Counted from the stretch's first letter, positions 41,023-51,313 are shown. The stretch is 64,000 nt of DNA from Methylocaldum szegediense (GCF_949769195.1 NZ_OX458333.1:2046001-2110000), one strand, 5' to 3'. The notes: generated by a model from the letters alone, not told the origin. Translations and numbers: made by a program.

Positions 41023-41685
41023 TCAATCATTGTCGAAAGCCGAAGATGTATCGAATCGTGCAGGGCAATCGACTCCAGTGCCCCCCAGGCCACAGTACCC
41101 ACCGGGATTCTTGGCTAGGTACTGCTGATGATAAGGCTCCGCATAGAAAAATTCAGCGGCATCGCGAATTTCAGTCGTAATTTGCCCGTAACCTTTTCGG
41201 TTCAGAGCTCTTTGGTAAGCATTGAGCGACGCGATGGCCAGACGTTTCTGGTTCAGCGTGTAAGCAAAAATCATCGAACGGTACTGTGTGCCGATGTCGT
41301 TGCCCTGGCGCATTCCTTGTGTAGGATCGTGAGACTCCCAGAAGGTTTTCAGCAATTCTTCGTAGCTGACTTTATCCGGTTCGTACACAACGCGAACCAC
41401 CTCGGCGTGGCCGGTCATCCCGCTGCAGACTTCCTCGTAAGTGGGATTAGGCGTCACGCCGCCAGCATAACCCACCGCCGTCACGTAGACGCCAGGAATC
41501 TGCCAGAATTTCCGCTCCGCGCCCCAGAAGCAACCGAGGCCGAAGACCGCGATTTCCGAACCGTCCGGATAAGGAGGCTCCATTCGATGTCCGTTTACAA
41601 AGTGAAATTCCGGTACCGGCATTTTCTCGAGGCGGCCCGGAAGTGCGAACCCGGGGTCAGGCAACGAAAGCTTTTTCATAGACAT
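41023..41685 (-). CDS. msrA: Peptide methionine sulfoxide reductase A
   Basis: A 220-residue enzyme that repairs Met-S-sulfoxide. Catalytic Cys in [14 protein letters not shown] (near residue 52), then [25 protein letters not shown] and the family region [22 protein letters not shown]-terminal resolving Cys pair in [14 protein letters not shown]. Length is at the long end of the family owing to about 40 N-terminal residues. Cytosolic, with no clear signal peptide. Thioredoxin-dependent in the family. It lies 56 bases upstream of the lipoprotein protease on the same strand and may be cotranscribed. Confidence 0.93.
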   Translation of the reverse strand: MSMKKLSLPDPGFALPGRLEKMPVPEFHFVNGHRMEPPYPDGSEIAVFGLGCFWGAERKFWQIPGVYVTAVGYAGGVTPNPTYEEVCSGMTGHAEVVRVVYEPDKVSYEELLKTFWESHDPTQGMRQGNDIGTQYRSMIFAYTLNQKRLAIASLNAYQRALNRKGYGQITTEIRDAAEFFYAEPYHQQYLAKNPGGYCGLGGTGVDCPARFDTSSAFDND

Positions 41686-41814
41686 GGCACTTACTCTCGG
41701 GGTGGTCCGTAAATCAGAAGCCGCGTGAATAGCACCGGCTGAATTTCGGTAGACTAACGATTTTTACCTATTAAAACGGTAAAGTAACATCCGTTAAAAC
41801 CTTTTGCTTCGACG

Positions 41815-42684
41815 ATGAGCGATTTTGACAGTTTCCAGCGGTTCTTGTTTGAAGATCTCGGTATACGGGGCGAACTGGTGCGGCTAGATTCAAGCTGGCA
41901 AGCCGTACTCGAGCGTCATTCCTATCCCCCGGCCGTTTCGAGTCAGTTGGGGCAGGCTCTTGCTGCCGTTCTCTTGCTCTCCGCCACCATAAAATTCCGA
42001 GGGTCCTTGATTCTTCAGGCTCAAGCCCGCGGCCCATTACACACCCTGGTAGCACAGGCCACGCATCAGAGGACCATTCGAGGACTCGCGCACTGGAATG
42101 GAGAGGTCACTGGAGAGACCCTGTCCGATATCTACGGTCCCGGACATTTGGTGTTAACGGTGCGGAATGACGATTCCGAGCCATATCAAGGAATCGTTGC
42201 CCTTGAGGGAGACGATCTGGCCGGGGCTATTCAAACCTATTTTTCACGTTCGGAACAACTCGCGACCCGGCTTTGGCTGACAGCTGACGAACAGCGCGCC
42301 GCCGGCTTGCTCATCCAGGAACTACCCACGCAAGCCCGCGATCGCGACGACTGGGCGCGCGTCGAATTTTTGGCCGACACGATTACCCCGGCGGAGCTGT
42401 TGCATCTGCCCGGTCAGGAACTGTTGTATCGGCTATTCAATGAAGAGAGGGTTCGCCTCTTCGATTCCGAGCCCGTTGCGTTTCGATGCGGCTGTTCGCG
42501 GGAACGCATCGAATCCGTCTTGCTGGCCATGGGGAATCAAGAGGTCGAGTCCATTTTGGAGAAAGAGGATTCGGTGGAAGTTTTCTGTGAATTCTGCAAT
42601 CGCCGTTATCTTTTCGACCGCGTCGATATCGGCGGTCTATTTGCCGATCAAATAAAACTCCCTCCTTCAACAACTCGACAATGA
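41815..42684 (+). CDS. hslO: Redox-regulated chaperone Hsp33
   Basis: 289 residues matching Hsp33. The C-terminal zinc centre has CGC (FRCGCSRERIESVL) and CEFC (VFCEFCNRRYLF), which form disulfides on oxidation and switch on the chaperone. N-terminal substrate domain: FRGSLILQAQARGPLHTLVA. Cytosolic. Lies near msrA and the oxidase genes; like them it deals with oxidants, but it is transcribed the other way. A shared terminator hairpin separates it from coxC. Confidence 0.94.
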   Translation: MSDFDSFQRFLFEDLGIRGELVRLDSSWQAVLERHSYPPAVSSQLGQALAAVLLLSATIKFRGSLILQAQARGPLHTLVAQATHQRTIRGLAHWNGEVTGETLSDIYGPGHLVLTVRNDDSEPYQGIVALEGDDLAGAIQTYFSRSEQLATRLWLTADEQRAAGLLIQELPTQARDRDDWARVEFLADTITPAELLHLPGQELLYRLFNEERVRLFDSEPVAFRCGCSRERIESVLLAMGNQEVESILEKEDSVEVFCEFCNRRYLFDRVDIGGLFADQIKLPPSTTRQ

Positions 42685-42706
42685 TCTGTCCAGCTGTAGA
42701 TACCTG

Positions 42707-42738
42707 AAAGGGCGCTACTTAAACGAATAGCGCCCTTT
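42707..42738. terminator. Bidirectional terminator between hslO and coxC
   Basis: AAAGGGCGCTA and TAGCGCCCTTT pair perfectly over 11 bases around a ten-base loop. It sits between two convergent genes. Confidence 0.75.
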
Positions 42739-42760
42739 CTCGGTGACGAGACAAACTTGG

Positions 42761-43627
42761 TCAGAGCCAATAAACGAAGACGAAGAGCCCCAACCACACG
42801 ACGTCAACGAAGTGCCAATACCACGCGGCAGCTTCAAAAGCGAAGTGATGCTCCGGACTGAAGTGCCCGCGGATACTCCGGATCAAAACCACCGTGAGGA
42901 TGATGGCACCGATCGTCACGTGCAAGCCATGGAACCCGGTCAACATGAAGAACGTCGAGCCGTAGATTCCGGATCCCAAGGTTAGCCCCATCTCCGTGTA
43001 GGCTTCATGGTATTCGAAGCCTTGGAGGATCACGAAGAGGAAGCCCAATGCAACGGTAGCGATCAACCCTTTGATCAATTGGCCACGATTATTGGCTAAC
43101 AATCCCCAGTGCGCCCAGGTCACCGTGCCGCCACTGGTCAGCAGAATCAACGTATTCAAGGCCGGAACCCCCCACGCTTCCATGGGTTCGAACTCGCCAC
43201 CCACATGGCCAGGGCCATTGGTCGGCCAAATGGCCTGAAACCCTTGCCAGAGATCGGCGGTAGCGCCAGAAGCAAAACTGCCTTCGCCGGCCAGCCACGG
43301 CACCGCGTAAATCCGCGCGTAATACAGAGCGCCGAAAAACGCTCCAAAGAAGAACACTTCTGAGGTGATGAACCAGATCATCCCCATCCGGAAAGAGCTG
43401 TCCACCTGCTGGTTGTACAGCCCGGAGATACTCTCGTTTATCACCGCACCGAACCATCCGGCTAACATGAAAATCAGGATGCCGGCCCCCAGCACCATGA
43501 GCGTTCCGCCGATGCTCGATCCGTTGAGATAGTTAGCAAACCCCACAACCAAAGTGGTGAGTCCGATCGAGCCCACGATCGGCCAACTCGCTTTGTGCGG
43601 TAGATAGTACGCGTCTTTTGTTGCCAT
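42761..43627 (-). CDS. coxC: Cytochrome c oxidase subunit III
   Basis: 288 residues from the ATG at 43627. Seven transmembrane helices, with HEAYTEMGLTLGSGIYGSTFFMLTGFHGLHV and the end WYWHFVDVVWLGLFVFVYWL typical of subunit III. It has the family Glu in SEVFFFGAFFGA. It stabilises the catalytic subunits and guides oxygen and protons. Last gene of the cox cluster (B, A, small ORF, ctaG, C) and closed by the shared terminator. Confidence 0.95.
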   Translation of the reverse strand: MATKDAYYLPHKASWPIVGSIGLTTLVVGFANYLNGSSIGGTLMVLGAGILIFMLAGWFGAVINESISGLYNQQVDSSFRMGMIWFITSEVFFFGAFFGALYYARIYAVPWLAGEGSFASGATADLWQGFQAIWPTNGPGHVGGEFEPMEAWGVPALNTLILLTSGGTVTWAHWGLLANNRGQLIKGLIATVALGFLFVILQGFEYHEAYTEMGLTLGSGIYGSTFFMLTGFHGLHVTIGAIILTVVLIRSIRGHFSPEHHFAFEAAAWYWHFVDVVWLGLFVFVYWL

Positions 43628-43662
43628 CACATTCCCCTGCATTGAAATTGATCTTTCTCTCG

Positions 43663-44208
43663 TCAGTTCTGGTTCTTGTCGGTGATATCGAAGAACGTAT
43701 AGGAAAGCGTCATGTCCTTAACGTTTTCCGGTATGGATGGATCGATCACGAATCGAACCGGCATTTCCCGCAACTTGTGCGGCTCGAATTCTTGTTCGGA
43801 AAAACAGAAGCACTCCGTCTTGTTCAAATATTGGGTAGCCGTGCCGGGGGCAACGCTGGGAATAGCACGTCCGACCATTTTCTTGTCGCTGGTATTTTCG
43901 GCATAGAACTTGACCGTGTAATACTGCCCCGGATGTATTTTCATCTTCGCTTTCTCGGCGCGGAAAGCGAGAGGCATGTTTTCATTCACAGAAGTAATGA
44001 ATTCGATCGACAACTCCCGTGACTGATCGACCACATATGCCGCGTCCGCGACTGCCTCTGACTTCACTTTCCCGTTCAGCCCGGTCACTTCGCAGAACAC
44101 GTTGTATAACGGCACCATGGCGAAGCCGAAACCAAACATGCCGACAGCCACTAAGACCATCGACCACGTCAACCGCTTATTGCCTTTTCTGCTATCTGAA
44201 TCGTTCAC
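43663..44208 (-). CDS. ctaG: Cytochrome c oxidase assembly protein CtaG/Cox11
   Basis: 181 residues. Single N-terminal membrane helix (about 14-33) ending in VPLYNVFCEVTGLNG, then a periplasmic beta-rich domain with the copper site CFCFSEQ and the end IDPSIPENVKDMTLSYTFF. It inserts CuB into subunit I. Starts with GTG that overlaps the stop of a 36-residue ORF by four bases. Position between coxA and coxC is usual for proteobacteria. Confidence 0.94.
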   Translation of the reverse strand: MNDSDSRKGNKRLTWSMVLVAVGMFGFGFAMVPLYNVFCEVTGLNGKVKSEAVADAAYVVDQSRELSIEFITSVNENMPLAFRAEKAKMKIHPGQYYTVKFYAENTSDKKMVGRAIPSVAPGTATQYLNKTECFCFSEQEFEPHKLREMPVRFVIDPSIPENVKDMTLSYTFFDITDKNQN

Positions 44209-44315
44209 TGGCCAGGTGAGGTCACAATAAATTTAAGAATCGAAGCCACATAGAGCAGCAGGGCAATGAGCCCAATGATGATCGCCAGTAATGCGTTCTT
44301 CTTTCGAATATCCAT
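44205..44315 (-). CDS. Small oxidase-assembly-type membrane protein
   Basis: A 36-residue ORF between coxA and ctaG: a basic start (MDIRKKN), one transmembrane helix (residues 8-30) and a short end. Its stop overlaps the GTG of ctaG (GTGA). Similar tiny proteins, annotated in other proteobacteria as cytochrome oxidase small assembly proteins, occupy the same slot. Function is not known; a role as a helper of subunit I or Cox11 is likely from conserved position. Confidence 0.7.
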   Translation of the reverse strand: MDIRKKNALLAIIIGLIALLLYVASILKFIVTSPGQ

Positions 44316-44369
44316 TGTCTGTTCGTCCGAAAGTCCCCACCTCGGAGGCGGGGACTTTCCAGCCTGTTC

Positions 44370-45956
44370 CTACCGGATTTCCGGCGCGGTCGTCCAAGTG
44401 TGGTAAGGAGGCGGAGACGGCAGCGTCCACTCCAAGCCGTGTTTCTGAGCCCCTTCCCACACTTCGTATGTCGCAATCTCGCCGCCACGGATGGCTTTGA
44501 TAATCACGTACACGAAAATGAGTTGGGAGAAGCCAAACACGAAGGCACCGACACTGGACCATGCGTTAAATTCCGCAAACTGCGTCGCATAATCCGGAAT
44601 ACGCCGCGGCATGCCCGCCAATCCCAGAAAATGCTGCGGGAAGAACAGCAGGTTGACCGAGATAGTAGACAGCCAGAAGTGCAGCTTACCCAAACGTTCG
44701 TCGTACATATGGCCGGTCCATTTGGGCAGCCAATAGTAGGTTGCTGCGAAGAGCGCGAACACAGCGCCCGGCACTAGCACATAGTGGAAATGAGCCACGA
44801 TGAAATAGGTGTCGTGGTACTGCAGATCAGCGGGCGAAATAGCCATCATCAGTCCGGTGAAGCCGCCCATCGTGAACAGTACGACGAAGGCGATGGCAAA
44901 CAGCATCGGTGTTTCGAAAGTCATCGCACCTTTCCACATGGTGGCGATCCAGTTGAACACCTTCACCCCGGTCGGTACCGCAATCAACATCGTGGCATAG
45001 GTGAAATACAGCTCTCCGGCGAGCGGCATGCCAACGGTGAACTGGTGGTGGGCCCAGACGATGAACGACAGGAATGCAATCGAAGCCGTGGCATAGACCA
45101 TCGAGCTATACCCGAACAGCGGCTTCCGCGCGAAGGTCGGGATAACGGTGGAAATTACCCCGAATGACGGCAGAATCATGATGTATACCTCGGGATGCCC
45201 GAAGAACCAGAACAAGTGCTGGTAAAGCACAGGATCGCCACCGCCCGCGGCATTGAAGAAGCTCGTGCCGAAGTATTTGTCGGTCAGCAACATGGTCACC
45301 GCACCCGCGAACACCGGCATAACGGCGATCAAGAGGAAGGCGGTGATCACCCAGGTCCACACGAACAACGGCATCTTCATCAGCGTCATGCCGGGCGCGC
45401 GCATATTGAACACGGTGACGATGATATTGATCGCCGCCATGATCGACGAAATACCCAGCAAATGGATGGAGAAGATAGCAAACGGCAGATGCGCACCACC
45501 TTGTAGGACCAAAGGCGGGTAAAGCGTCCACCCCGCGGCTGGCGCACCACCGTCCATGAACAGCGTGCTCGCCAGGAGCGCGAAGGCGAACGGTAGGAGC
45601 CAAAAGCTCCAGTTGTTCAACCGGGGCAGAGCCATGTCCGGTGCACCGATCATGATCGGAATCATCCAGTTCGCCAATCCGGCAAAGGCGGGCATTACAG
45701 CACCGAACACCATGATCAGGGCGTGCAGCGTGGTCATCTGATTGAAGAACAGCGGATCCACGAACTGCATACCGGGTGCGAACAGCTCGGCACGAATGAC
45801 CAGCGCCATGGCGCCCCCGACCAGGAACATGATCAAAGCCGCCGTCAGATACAAGGTTCCGATGTCCTTATGATTGGTCGTGAACACCCACCTCAGAATC
45901 CCCTTAGCGGGGCCATGGTCATGGTGCTCATCATGAGTTGCCACTACGGATGACAT
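44370..45956 (-). CDS. coxA: Cytochrome c oxidase subunit I
   Basis: 528 residues, 12 helices. Heme a and a3/CuB ligands and surroundings are present: TLHALIMVFGAVMPAFAGLANW, FWFFGHPEVYIMILPSFGVIS (Tyr-His crosslink region), WAHHQFTVG, and DTYFIVAHFHYVLVPGAVFALF. The K-path and D-path residues are in familiar settings. It is the catalytic core of an A-type oxidase. Second gene of the cluster after coxB. Confidence 0.96.
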   Translation of the reverse strand: MSSVVATHDEHHDHGPAKGILRWVFTTNHKDIGTLYLTAALIMFLVGGAMALVIRAELFAPGMQFVDPLFFNQMTTLHALIMVFGAVMPAFAGLANWMIPIMIGAPDMALPRLNNWSFWLLPFAFALLASTLFMDGGAPAAGWTLYPPLVLQGGAHLPFAIFSIHLLGISSIMAAINIIVTVFNMRAPGMTLMKMPLFVWTWVITAFLLIAVMPVFAGAVTMLLTDKYFGTSFFNAAGGGDPVLYQHLFWFFGHPEVYIMILPSFGVISTVIPTFARKPLFGYSSMVYATASIAFLSFIVWAHHQFTVGMPLAGELYFTYATMLIAVPTGVKVFNWIATMWKGAMTFETPMLFAIAFVVLFTMGGFTGLMMAISPADLQYHDTYFIVAHFHYVLVPGAVFALFAATYYWLPKWTGHMYDERLGKLHFWLSTISVNLLFFPQHFLGLAGMPRRIPDYATQFAEFNAWSSVGAFVFGFSQLIFVYVIIKAIRGGEIATYEVWEGAQKHGLEWTLPSPPPYHTWTTAPEIR

Positions 45957-45986
45957 AGCTTTTCACCTCGTCTACTGTTTAATTCG

Positions 45987-47108
45987 TTAATCTTGCGACT
46001 TGATTTCGCTCGGCTGAACCATGTCGCCCTTGTCGTTACCGAAGGCGTTGCGCTGGTAAGTCACCACGGCAGCCAGTTCTACCGGGTTGAGCGTCTCTTC
46101 GAATGCCGGCATCATGTCCCCTTTGCCTTTCAGCACGACCTTTAGGTGCTCATCCTTCGGACCGGTCGCAACCGGACTGCCCTTGATCGGCGGGAACGTT
46201 CCGGGAATCCCTTCGCCGTTGACCTGGTGGCAGCCCGCGCAGTTGGAATTGTAAACTTCCTGCCCTTTTGCCATCAGTTCATCCATGGTGAAGGTCTTGG
46301 TTGCTTCGGCCTTGACCGTTTCCGCCTTGGCCTTCTGTTCGGCAACCCATTGTTTGTATTCTTCGTTGGTCTTGGCGATGACGACAATCGGCATGAAGGC
46401 GTGATCGCGGCCGCAGAGTTCCGCGCATTGACCGCGATAAACGCCCGGTTTCTCGATCTTCGCCCAAGCGTCGGTCACGAATCCCGGAATGGTATCTTTT
46501 TTCCAGCCGAGAGCGGGTACCCACCAGGAGTGAATCACGTCGGCCCCAGTAAACAGGAAACGGATTTTCTTGTTGACCGGAACCACCAAGGGATTATCGA
46601 CGTCTAGCAGATAGTTGGGAACCGAAGCCGGGTCGATACTGGCGCCTAATTGACGGGCTTCGTTGCTTTTCGCGTCCAGCGAGCTGAAGAAGTCGATACC
46701 CTCATCGAGATACTCGTAGCGCCACTTCCATTGGTAGCCGGTGACCTTGACAGTCATGTCCGCGCCACTGGTGTCGTAAGCCTTGACCATAACACCCGTC
46801 GCAGGGATGGCCATGCCCAAAAGGATGAGGAAAGGAATTACCGTCCACAGGATTTCGAGCTTGGTATTTTCGTGAAACTGTGCCGGAACCACTCCCTTGG
46901 ATTTCCGATGATGTATGACGGAGTAAATGATCAAGCTGTACACGACAACGCCGATCGCCACGCAAATCCACATAATCAGCATGTGGAGGTCGTAGATATC
47001 GCGGCTTATCTCGGTGACGCCCGGCGTCAAGTTAAGCGCGTAGTCGGCGTGTGCCTCTCCCCACAGCAGCAACCCGAACCCGGCAAGCAGTCGTCTTATC
47101 TTATTCAC
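45987..47108 (-). CDS. coxB: Cytochrome c oxidase subunit II fused to cytochrome c (caa3-like)
   Basis: 373 residues. Signal sequence (1-21), two membrane helices (about 43-63 and 86-109), a CuA cupredoxin domain (HSWWVPALGWK; CAELCGRDHAFM), a linker, then a heme-c domain with CAGCHQVNG (about residue 295) and a Met ligand candidate in GDMMPAFEE. So electrons can enter by heme c and pass to CuA, like caa3 oxidases. First gene of the cox operon. Alternative reading as a plain aa3 subunit II is excluded by the CxxCH. Confidence 0.95.
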   Translation of the reverse strand: MNKIRRLLAGFGLLLWGEAHADYALNLTPGVTEISRDIYDLHMLIMWICVAIGVVVYSLIIYSVIHHRKSKGVVPAQFHENTKLEILWTVIPFLILLGMAIPATGVMVKAYDTSGADMTVKVTGYQWKWRYEYLDEGIDFFSSLDAKSNEARQLGASIDPASVPNYLLDVDNPLVVPVNKKIRFLFTGADVIHSWWVPALGWKKDTIPGFVTDAWAKIEKPGVYRGQCAELCGRDHAFMPIVVIAKTNEEYKQWVAEQKAKAETVKAEATKTFTMDELMAKGQEVYNSNCAGCHQVNGEGIPGTFPPIKGSPVATGPKDEHLKVVLKGKGDMMPAFEETLNPVELAAVVTYQRNAFGNDKGDMVQPSEIKSQD

Positions 47109-47148
47109 GGAGCCCTCTCCTCAGTCTAAAGAAATGCTTTGTGTCGAA

Positions 47149-47631
47149 TCATTTGCTCTCAAACAAAATCTTTCGCAATTCGCTCGCCAGCGCCGCGCGC
47201 TCGGATTCGGCCAAAAATCGTCCGATTTCAACCTCCTTGCCATGGGAGCGAAATAACAAACGGCTTGGGTAACCTTTTATAGGAGGCTCAGCCCAATGGA
47301 GCGCCACCCACGCGCGCTGGAATCGATAGGTCTGCTTCGGTGTATCGAAACCTCGCTCGACTAGAACCGAGGTTTCGTTGATTGTGATGACTTCGCGAAC
47401 CCTACCGTTCCTTAAACCCAGCTTGAAGCAATAAACCAAAAGAAGCCATTCTGCCCCTGAGAACGGCAATACGAGCCATGCACCCATCGATGCAAAGCTC
47501 CCTGCAATGACCGCCATTACTAGGGCAATACCAAGCATTAGGACCAATGCCTGGCGACCGCTCATGGACATATTCGGCGTCAGCACGAGCCGCCGGCTGT
47601 CAGATCCGACATCCCGTTCAGACTCGATCAT
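47149..47631 (-). CDS. DUF2244 membrane protein
   Basis: 160 residues: soluble N-terminal strand (RLVLTPNMSMSGRQ), two transmembrane helices (about 25-48 and 54-70), then a C-terminal soluble part with the DUF2244 pattern (WVALHWAEPPIKGYPSRLLFRSHGKEVEIGRFL). It lies just upstream of coxB on the same strand, a placement seen in other proteobacteria, which hints at oxidase biogenesis. Function unknown. Confidence 0.8.
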   Translation of the reverse strand: MIESERDVGSDSRRLVLTPNMSMSGRQALVLMLGIALVMAVIAGSFASMGAWLVLPFSGAEWLLLVYCFKLGLRNGRVREVITINETSVLVERGFDTPKQTYRFQRAWVALHWAEPPIKGYPSRLLFRSHGKEVEIGRFLAESERAALASELRKILFESK

Positions 47632-47753
47632 GCGGATCTCCGATTTCGGTACATCTCACGAGAAGACCGCGCCCGGCCTTAGCTTCAAGAACACCCAAAT
47701 CGCTTGAGAAAACCGGCCTACAACTCGCGTATTTAAAATTGCGAGAATGTAAA

Positions 47754-48458
47754 CTATGAACAAAGCACACGCAAGACATTATCCTTTCGTTCTGTAGGGA
47801 AAATATCCCAATGCTTTGCCGGGTCGTCGTAAAACGGTACAACCGTTAGTAATGGCCAATCGAACGCCTTTTCGAGGGTTTCGATATTTTCGGCGAGCAA
47901 TGGGTAATCCCGGTCGACCTGGTTCGCGACCCAGCCGATACAGCGCACTCCGGCATGAGTGATTGCGTGCCCGGTGAGCAGGGCATGATTCAAACAGCCG
48001 AGGCGTAGTCCCACCACCAGCAACACCGGCAGATCGAGCATTCGGACCAAATCCGCCACACGTTCTCGTTCGTTTAAAAGCACTTCCCAACCGCCGACGC
48101 CTTCCACCACCACGCAGTCCGCAACTTCGTTCAACTCGTCGTAGACCTGCCGGATGCACTGAAGATCGATGTCCCGCCCTGCCTTCTTTGCGGCGAGATG
48201 GGGCGAAACCGGCAGTTCGAAGACAAAAGGGTTGACCTGACTGTAGTCCAGCGGAATCGATGCATTCGCCTGAAGCAGTAAGGCATCCTCATTAACCAAG
48301 TGACCGTTCAAACCGGATGCTCCGGTCGCCACCGGTTTCATGCCCGCTACCTTCAATCCTGTAGTGCGCAGCAGCCGCATCAAACCCACGCTCACCAGGG
48401 TCTTACCGATTCCGGTGTCAGTTCCCGTCACGAAGATGCCTCGCGCTTTCAAGGACAT
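47754..48458 (-). CDS. bioD: Dethiobiotin synthase
   Basis: 234 residues. P-loop GTDTGIGKTLVS (residues 11-22) and MKPVATGA; VVVEGVGGWEVLL holds the second loop. It converts DAPA, CO2 and ATP to dethiobiotin, the step before BioB. Last gene of the bio operon; its start overlaps the bioC end by ten bases. bioA is not in this operon. Confidence 0.94.
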   Translation of the reverse strand: MSLKARGIFVTGTDTGIGKTLVSVGLMRLLRTTGLKVAGMKPVATGASGLNGHLVNEDALLLQANASIPLDYSQVNPFVFELPVSPHLAAKKAGRDIDLQCIRQVYDELNEVADCVVVEGVGGWEVLLNERERVADLVRMLDLPVLLVVGLRLGCLNHALLTGHAITHAGVRCIGWVANQVDRDYPLLAENIETLEKAFDWPLLTVVPFYDDPAKHWDIFPTERKDNVLRVLCS

Positions 48459-49294
48459 TCCACAGGACCTCTGGCAAAGCCGTAAATGACCTCGAAGCTT
48501 GCGGGTATGCCGTCACCCCCCGCTTGGCGTTCGTAGGCCGCCACCATGCGCTGCAACGTGCCCTTCCCGGTCAAATGGCGCGGCCGACCAAGCGTGACGT
48601 TATGAGCGCCTAGCCCTTTCAATTCGCGCATCAGGTCGTAAACCGAAGCGTATGTCAGTCTATGGGTCTCGATACCGACTTCGATCTCAGTGAATCCGGC
48701 TTCTTGTAAAGCCGACATCACTGCGGAAGATCCACCGAAGCAATTGACATGTGAGTAGTCGTCAACCGACGCCCATGCTGACCGAAGTTCCTTCAGCGTC
48801 TCCGCACCGAACGTGCTGAAAAGCGTAACGCCATCCGGTCTCAGGATTCGCCGGATTTCGCGAAACACAGTGTTGAAACCGGAACACCATTGAATCGTCA
48901 GATTGGAAAAGACCAGATCGATTGAACGATCTCGAAACGGCATGGCTTCCGCGTCGCCGCACACAAATCTTACCGCCCCCGAGTTGCCGCACCGCGACCG
49001 GGCGAAGCGCAACATGCCTTCGGCGATATCCAAAGCCAGTAGATCCGCCTTCGGATACAGCTGGATTAGTCGGGTCCCCAGATAACCCGTTCCGGCGCCG
49101 ACATCCGCAATGCGCGCCGGAGCGAGATTCACACTCGAAAGGCGTGCCAGCAGTTTCTCCCCTACCGTTCGCTGCAAATCTGCGAGCCCGTCATAGCGCG
49201 CCGCAGCCGCGCCGAAGGAGCGCCCGATCAACCGCTTGTCCGGACGGCCTCCAAAGCCGAGCTCATCGGTTTGCAGAAAATCAGCGGCGCTCAT
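48449..49294 (-). CDS. bioC: Malonyl-ACP O-methyltransferase
   Basis: 281 residues of a class I SAM methyltransferase: motif I VGAGTGYLG (about residues 64-72), LALDIAEGML, and LVFSNLTIQWCSGF, all as in BioC. It caps malonyl-ACP with a methyl ester so that fatty acid synthase can extend it to pimelate. Overlaps bioH by 14 bases and bioD by ten, so translation is coupled. Confidence 0.93.
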   Translation of the reverse strand: MSAADFLQTDELGFGGRPDKRLIGRSFGAAAARYDGLADLQRTVGEKLLARLSSVNLAPARIADVGAGTGYLGTRLIQLYPKADLLALDIAEGMLRFARSRCGNSGAVRFVCGDAEAMPFRDRSIDLVFSNLTIQWCSGFNTVFREIRRILRPDGVTLFSTFGAETLKELRSAWASVDDYSHVNCFGGSSAVMSALQEAGFTEIEVGIETHRLTYASVYDLMRELKGLGAHNVTLGRPRHLTGKGTLQRMVAAYERQAGGDGIPASFEVIYGFARGPVECP

Positions 49295-50084
49295 GTCGGG
49301 CGATGAACTCGGTGATCAAGGAAGCAGTCTCGGCAGGATGTGTCAGAAACGGCAAATGGGCCGCGCCGCCTATGACATGCAATTCGCTCCTGGGATTCAG
49401 GGCCCGCATGGATACCCCGGCCGATTTGGGGACCAAGCGATCGCGCGCTCCCAAAATAACCAGGCTGGGCACGTTCATTCGGCGCCAGGCACCGCGTAAG
49501 TCCGCTTGCCGCAGCAGTTCCAATCCGCCGCGAAGAGCTGCGGGATCAGGCGGCTCGCAGGCCGCCACCCGCGCCGAGAGTTCTTTCACCAGCCCCTTCG
49601 CATCCTCCATGCCGAAAGTCTGAAGGCCGAGGAAACGCCGGATCGTGCCGGCATAATTCGCCTCCAAATCGGAAGCGAACTGGGCAAGCAGCGCAGGCTC
49701 GACACCAGGCCAGCCGCTTTCCGTGCCGCCCGTTGTCGAGTCGCTGGTAAAACGCACGTTTCCAGCCACGACAATCGTGCTTTTCACGCGGTTCGGGCAC
49801 TGATCGGCGATGTGCAGGACGGGCAATGTCCCCAGCGACCAGCCGAGCCAATGGGCGCATTCTGGCGCGATCGTCAGAAGGGCATCGGCAAGACCGGCGG
49901 CAGAAAAATCGGCAATGTTCGCGCTGCGTCCGTGTCCGGGGAGATCGACCAGGGTCACCCGGACTTTTTCCGCCAGCGTTTCGGCAAAATCCCGCCAGAT
50001 CCCGCTATGCATTCCCCAGCCGTGCACCATGACGAGATCCGGCCCTCGGCCGAAGGTTTCACGGTATAAACCCCGTTCCCTCAT
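49281..50084 (-). CDS. bioH: Pimeloyl-ACP methyl ester carboxylesterase
   Basis: 267 residues, alpha/beta hydrolase. [13 protein letters not shown] supplies the oxyanion region; GWSLGT holds the nucleophilic Ser (near residue 82); Asp in LGARDRLVP and His in GGAAHLPFL complete the triad. It removes the methyl group placed by BioC after chain elongation. Position in the operon next to bioC is common in gammaproteobacteria. Confidence 0.93.
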   Translation of the reverse strand: MRERGLYRETFGRGPDLVMVHGWGMHSGIWRDFAETLAEKVRVTLVDLPGHGRSANIADFSAAGLADALLTIAPECAHWLGWSLGTLPVLHIADQCPNRVKSTIVVAGNVRFTSDSTTGGTESGWPGVEPALLAQFASDLEANYAGTIRRFLGLQTFGMEDAKGLVKELSARVAACEPPDPAALRGGLELLRQADLRGAWRRMNVPSLVILGARDRLVPKSAGVSMRALNPRSELHVIGGAAHLPFLTHPAETASLITEFIARHERR

Positions 50085-51313
50085 CCCGAGACACCTGCGG
50101 AGAATGCGGACATTCCGGCGGTCATAGCTTGTTCAGACCGGTCCCCAGCCGATATTCCGGGCAGCAAACGGGTGAGCGCTTCCAAAAGGCGGTCCACCTG
50201 AGCCTCGGTATGTTCGGCGGTGAACGTGACACGCAACCGCGCTGTACCTACCGGAACCGTGGGCGGCCGAATCGCGGCAACCAGGAAACCGGCAGACAGC
50301 AACACTTCACTCGCCCGCACGGCCGTCTCGTTGTCGCCGACCACGACAGGCTGAATCGGGGTATCGGACGCCATAAGCCGCAGCCCGATCTGCGCGGCCC
50401 CGGTGCGGAACCGGCTCACCAAAGCATTCACTTTCTCCCGCCGCCAGGATTCTTCGCGAGCCAGATGCAAGCTGGCACGGGTCGCCTCTGCCACGGCCGG
50501 GGGCAAGGCTGTCGTGAAAATGTAGGTCCGGCTTCGCTGGATCAGATATTCGATCAGATCGGCGCTTCCGGCGACGAATGCGCCGAAGGTGCCGAACGCT
50601 TTGCCCAGCGTACCGACCAGTACCGGCACGTCGTCCTGCGTCAAGCCAAAACGAGCCAGACTGCCGCGTCCGCCGTCACCGATCGTGCCCAGCCCGTGGG
50701 CATCGTCGACCATCAGCCAAGCGCCGCTCTGTTTTGCCAATGCCGCTAAAGCGGGGAGCGGCGCCAAATCGCCGTCCATGCTGAAGACCCCGTCGGTAGC
50801 GATGAGGCACCGCTTACCGGCGGAAGCATTCAGTTCGCGCTTCAGTGCCGCGGAATCGGCATGCGGATAGCGCCTGAGCCGGGCATCCGAAAGCCGCGCG
50901 GCATCAAGCAGCGAGGCGTGATTGAGCCTGTCTTCGAAAACCTCCTCGCCTCGCCCCACCAAAGCCGAAATCACACCGAGATTGGCCATGTAACCCGTGG
51001 AAAACAGTAAGGCGCGCTCCCGGCCGATGAACTCGGCCAACTCTTCCTCCAAGGCATGATGAGCGCGTCCGTGACCGCAGACTAAGTGTGCCGCTCCGGC
51101 CCCGACCCCGTAGCGCTCGGCGCTCTCGCGGAAGGCACGGACGACGGATGGGTGATTCGCAAGCCCGAGATAGTCGTTGCTGCAGAAATTGACCAATCGG
51201 CGCCCGTCAACAATCACTTCGCCGCCCTGAGGCCCTTCGACGATGCGTCGACGGCGATATAGCCCCCGCCGATCGATCTCGTCGATCTGCTCGCGCAGCC
51301 AATCACGCCACAT
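50081..51313 (-). CDS. bioF: 8-amino-7-oxononanoate synthase
   Basis: 410 residues, PLP enzyme. [14 protein letters not shown] near the N-terminus, [28 protein letters not shown] and the PLP lysine in [14 protein letters not shown] (near residue 240). It condenses pimeloyl-ACP with alanine. Stop and the bioH start overlap (ATGA type). The ATG at 51313 is the family start. Confidence 0.95.
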   Translation of the reverse strand: MWRDWLREQIDEIDRRGLYRRRRIVEGPQGGEVIVDGRRLVNFCSNDYLGLANHPSVVRAFRESAERYGVGAGAAHLVCGHGRAHHALEEELAEFIGRERALLFSTGYMANLGVISALVGRGEEVFEDRLNHASLLDAARLSDARLRRYPHADSAALKRELNASAGKRCLIATDGVFSMDGDLAPLPALAALAKQSGAWLMVDDAHGLGTIGDGGRGSLARFGLTQDDVPVLVGTLGKAFGTFGAFVAGSADLIEYLIQRSRTYIFTTALPPAVAEATRASLHLAREESWRREKVNALVSRFRTGAAQIGLRLMASDTPIQPVVVGDNETAVRASEVLLSAGFLVAAIRPPTVPVGTARLRVTFTAEHTEAQVDRLLEALTRLLPGISAGDRSEQAMTAGMSAFSAGVSG

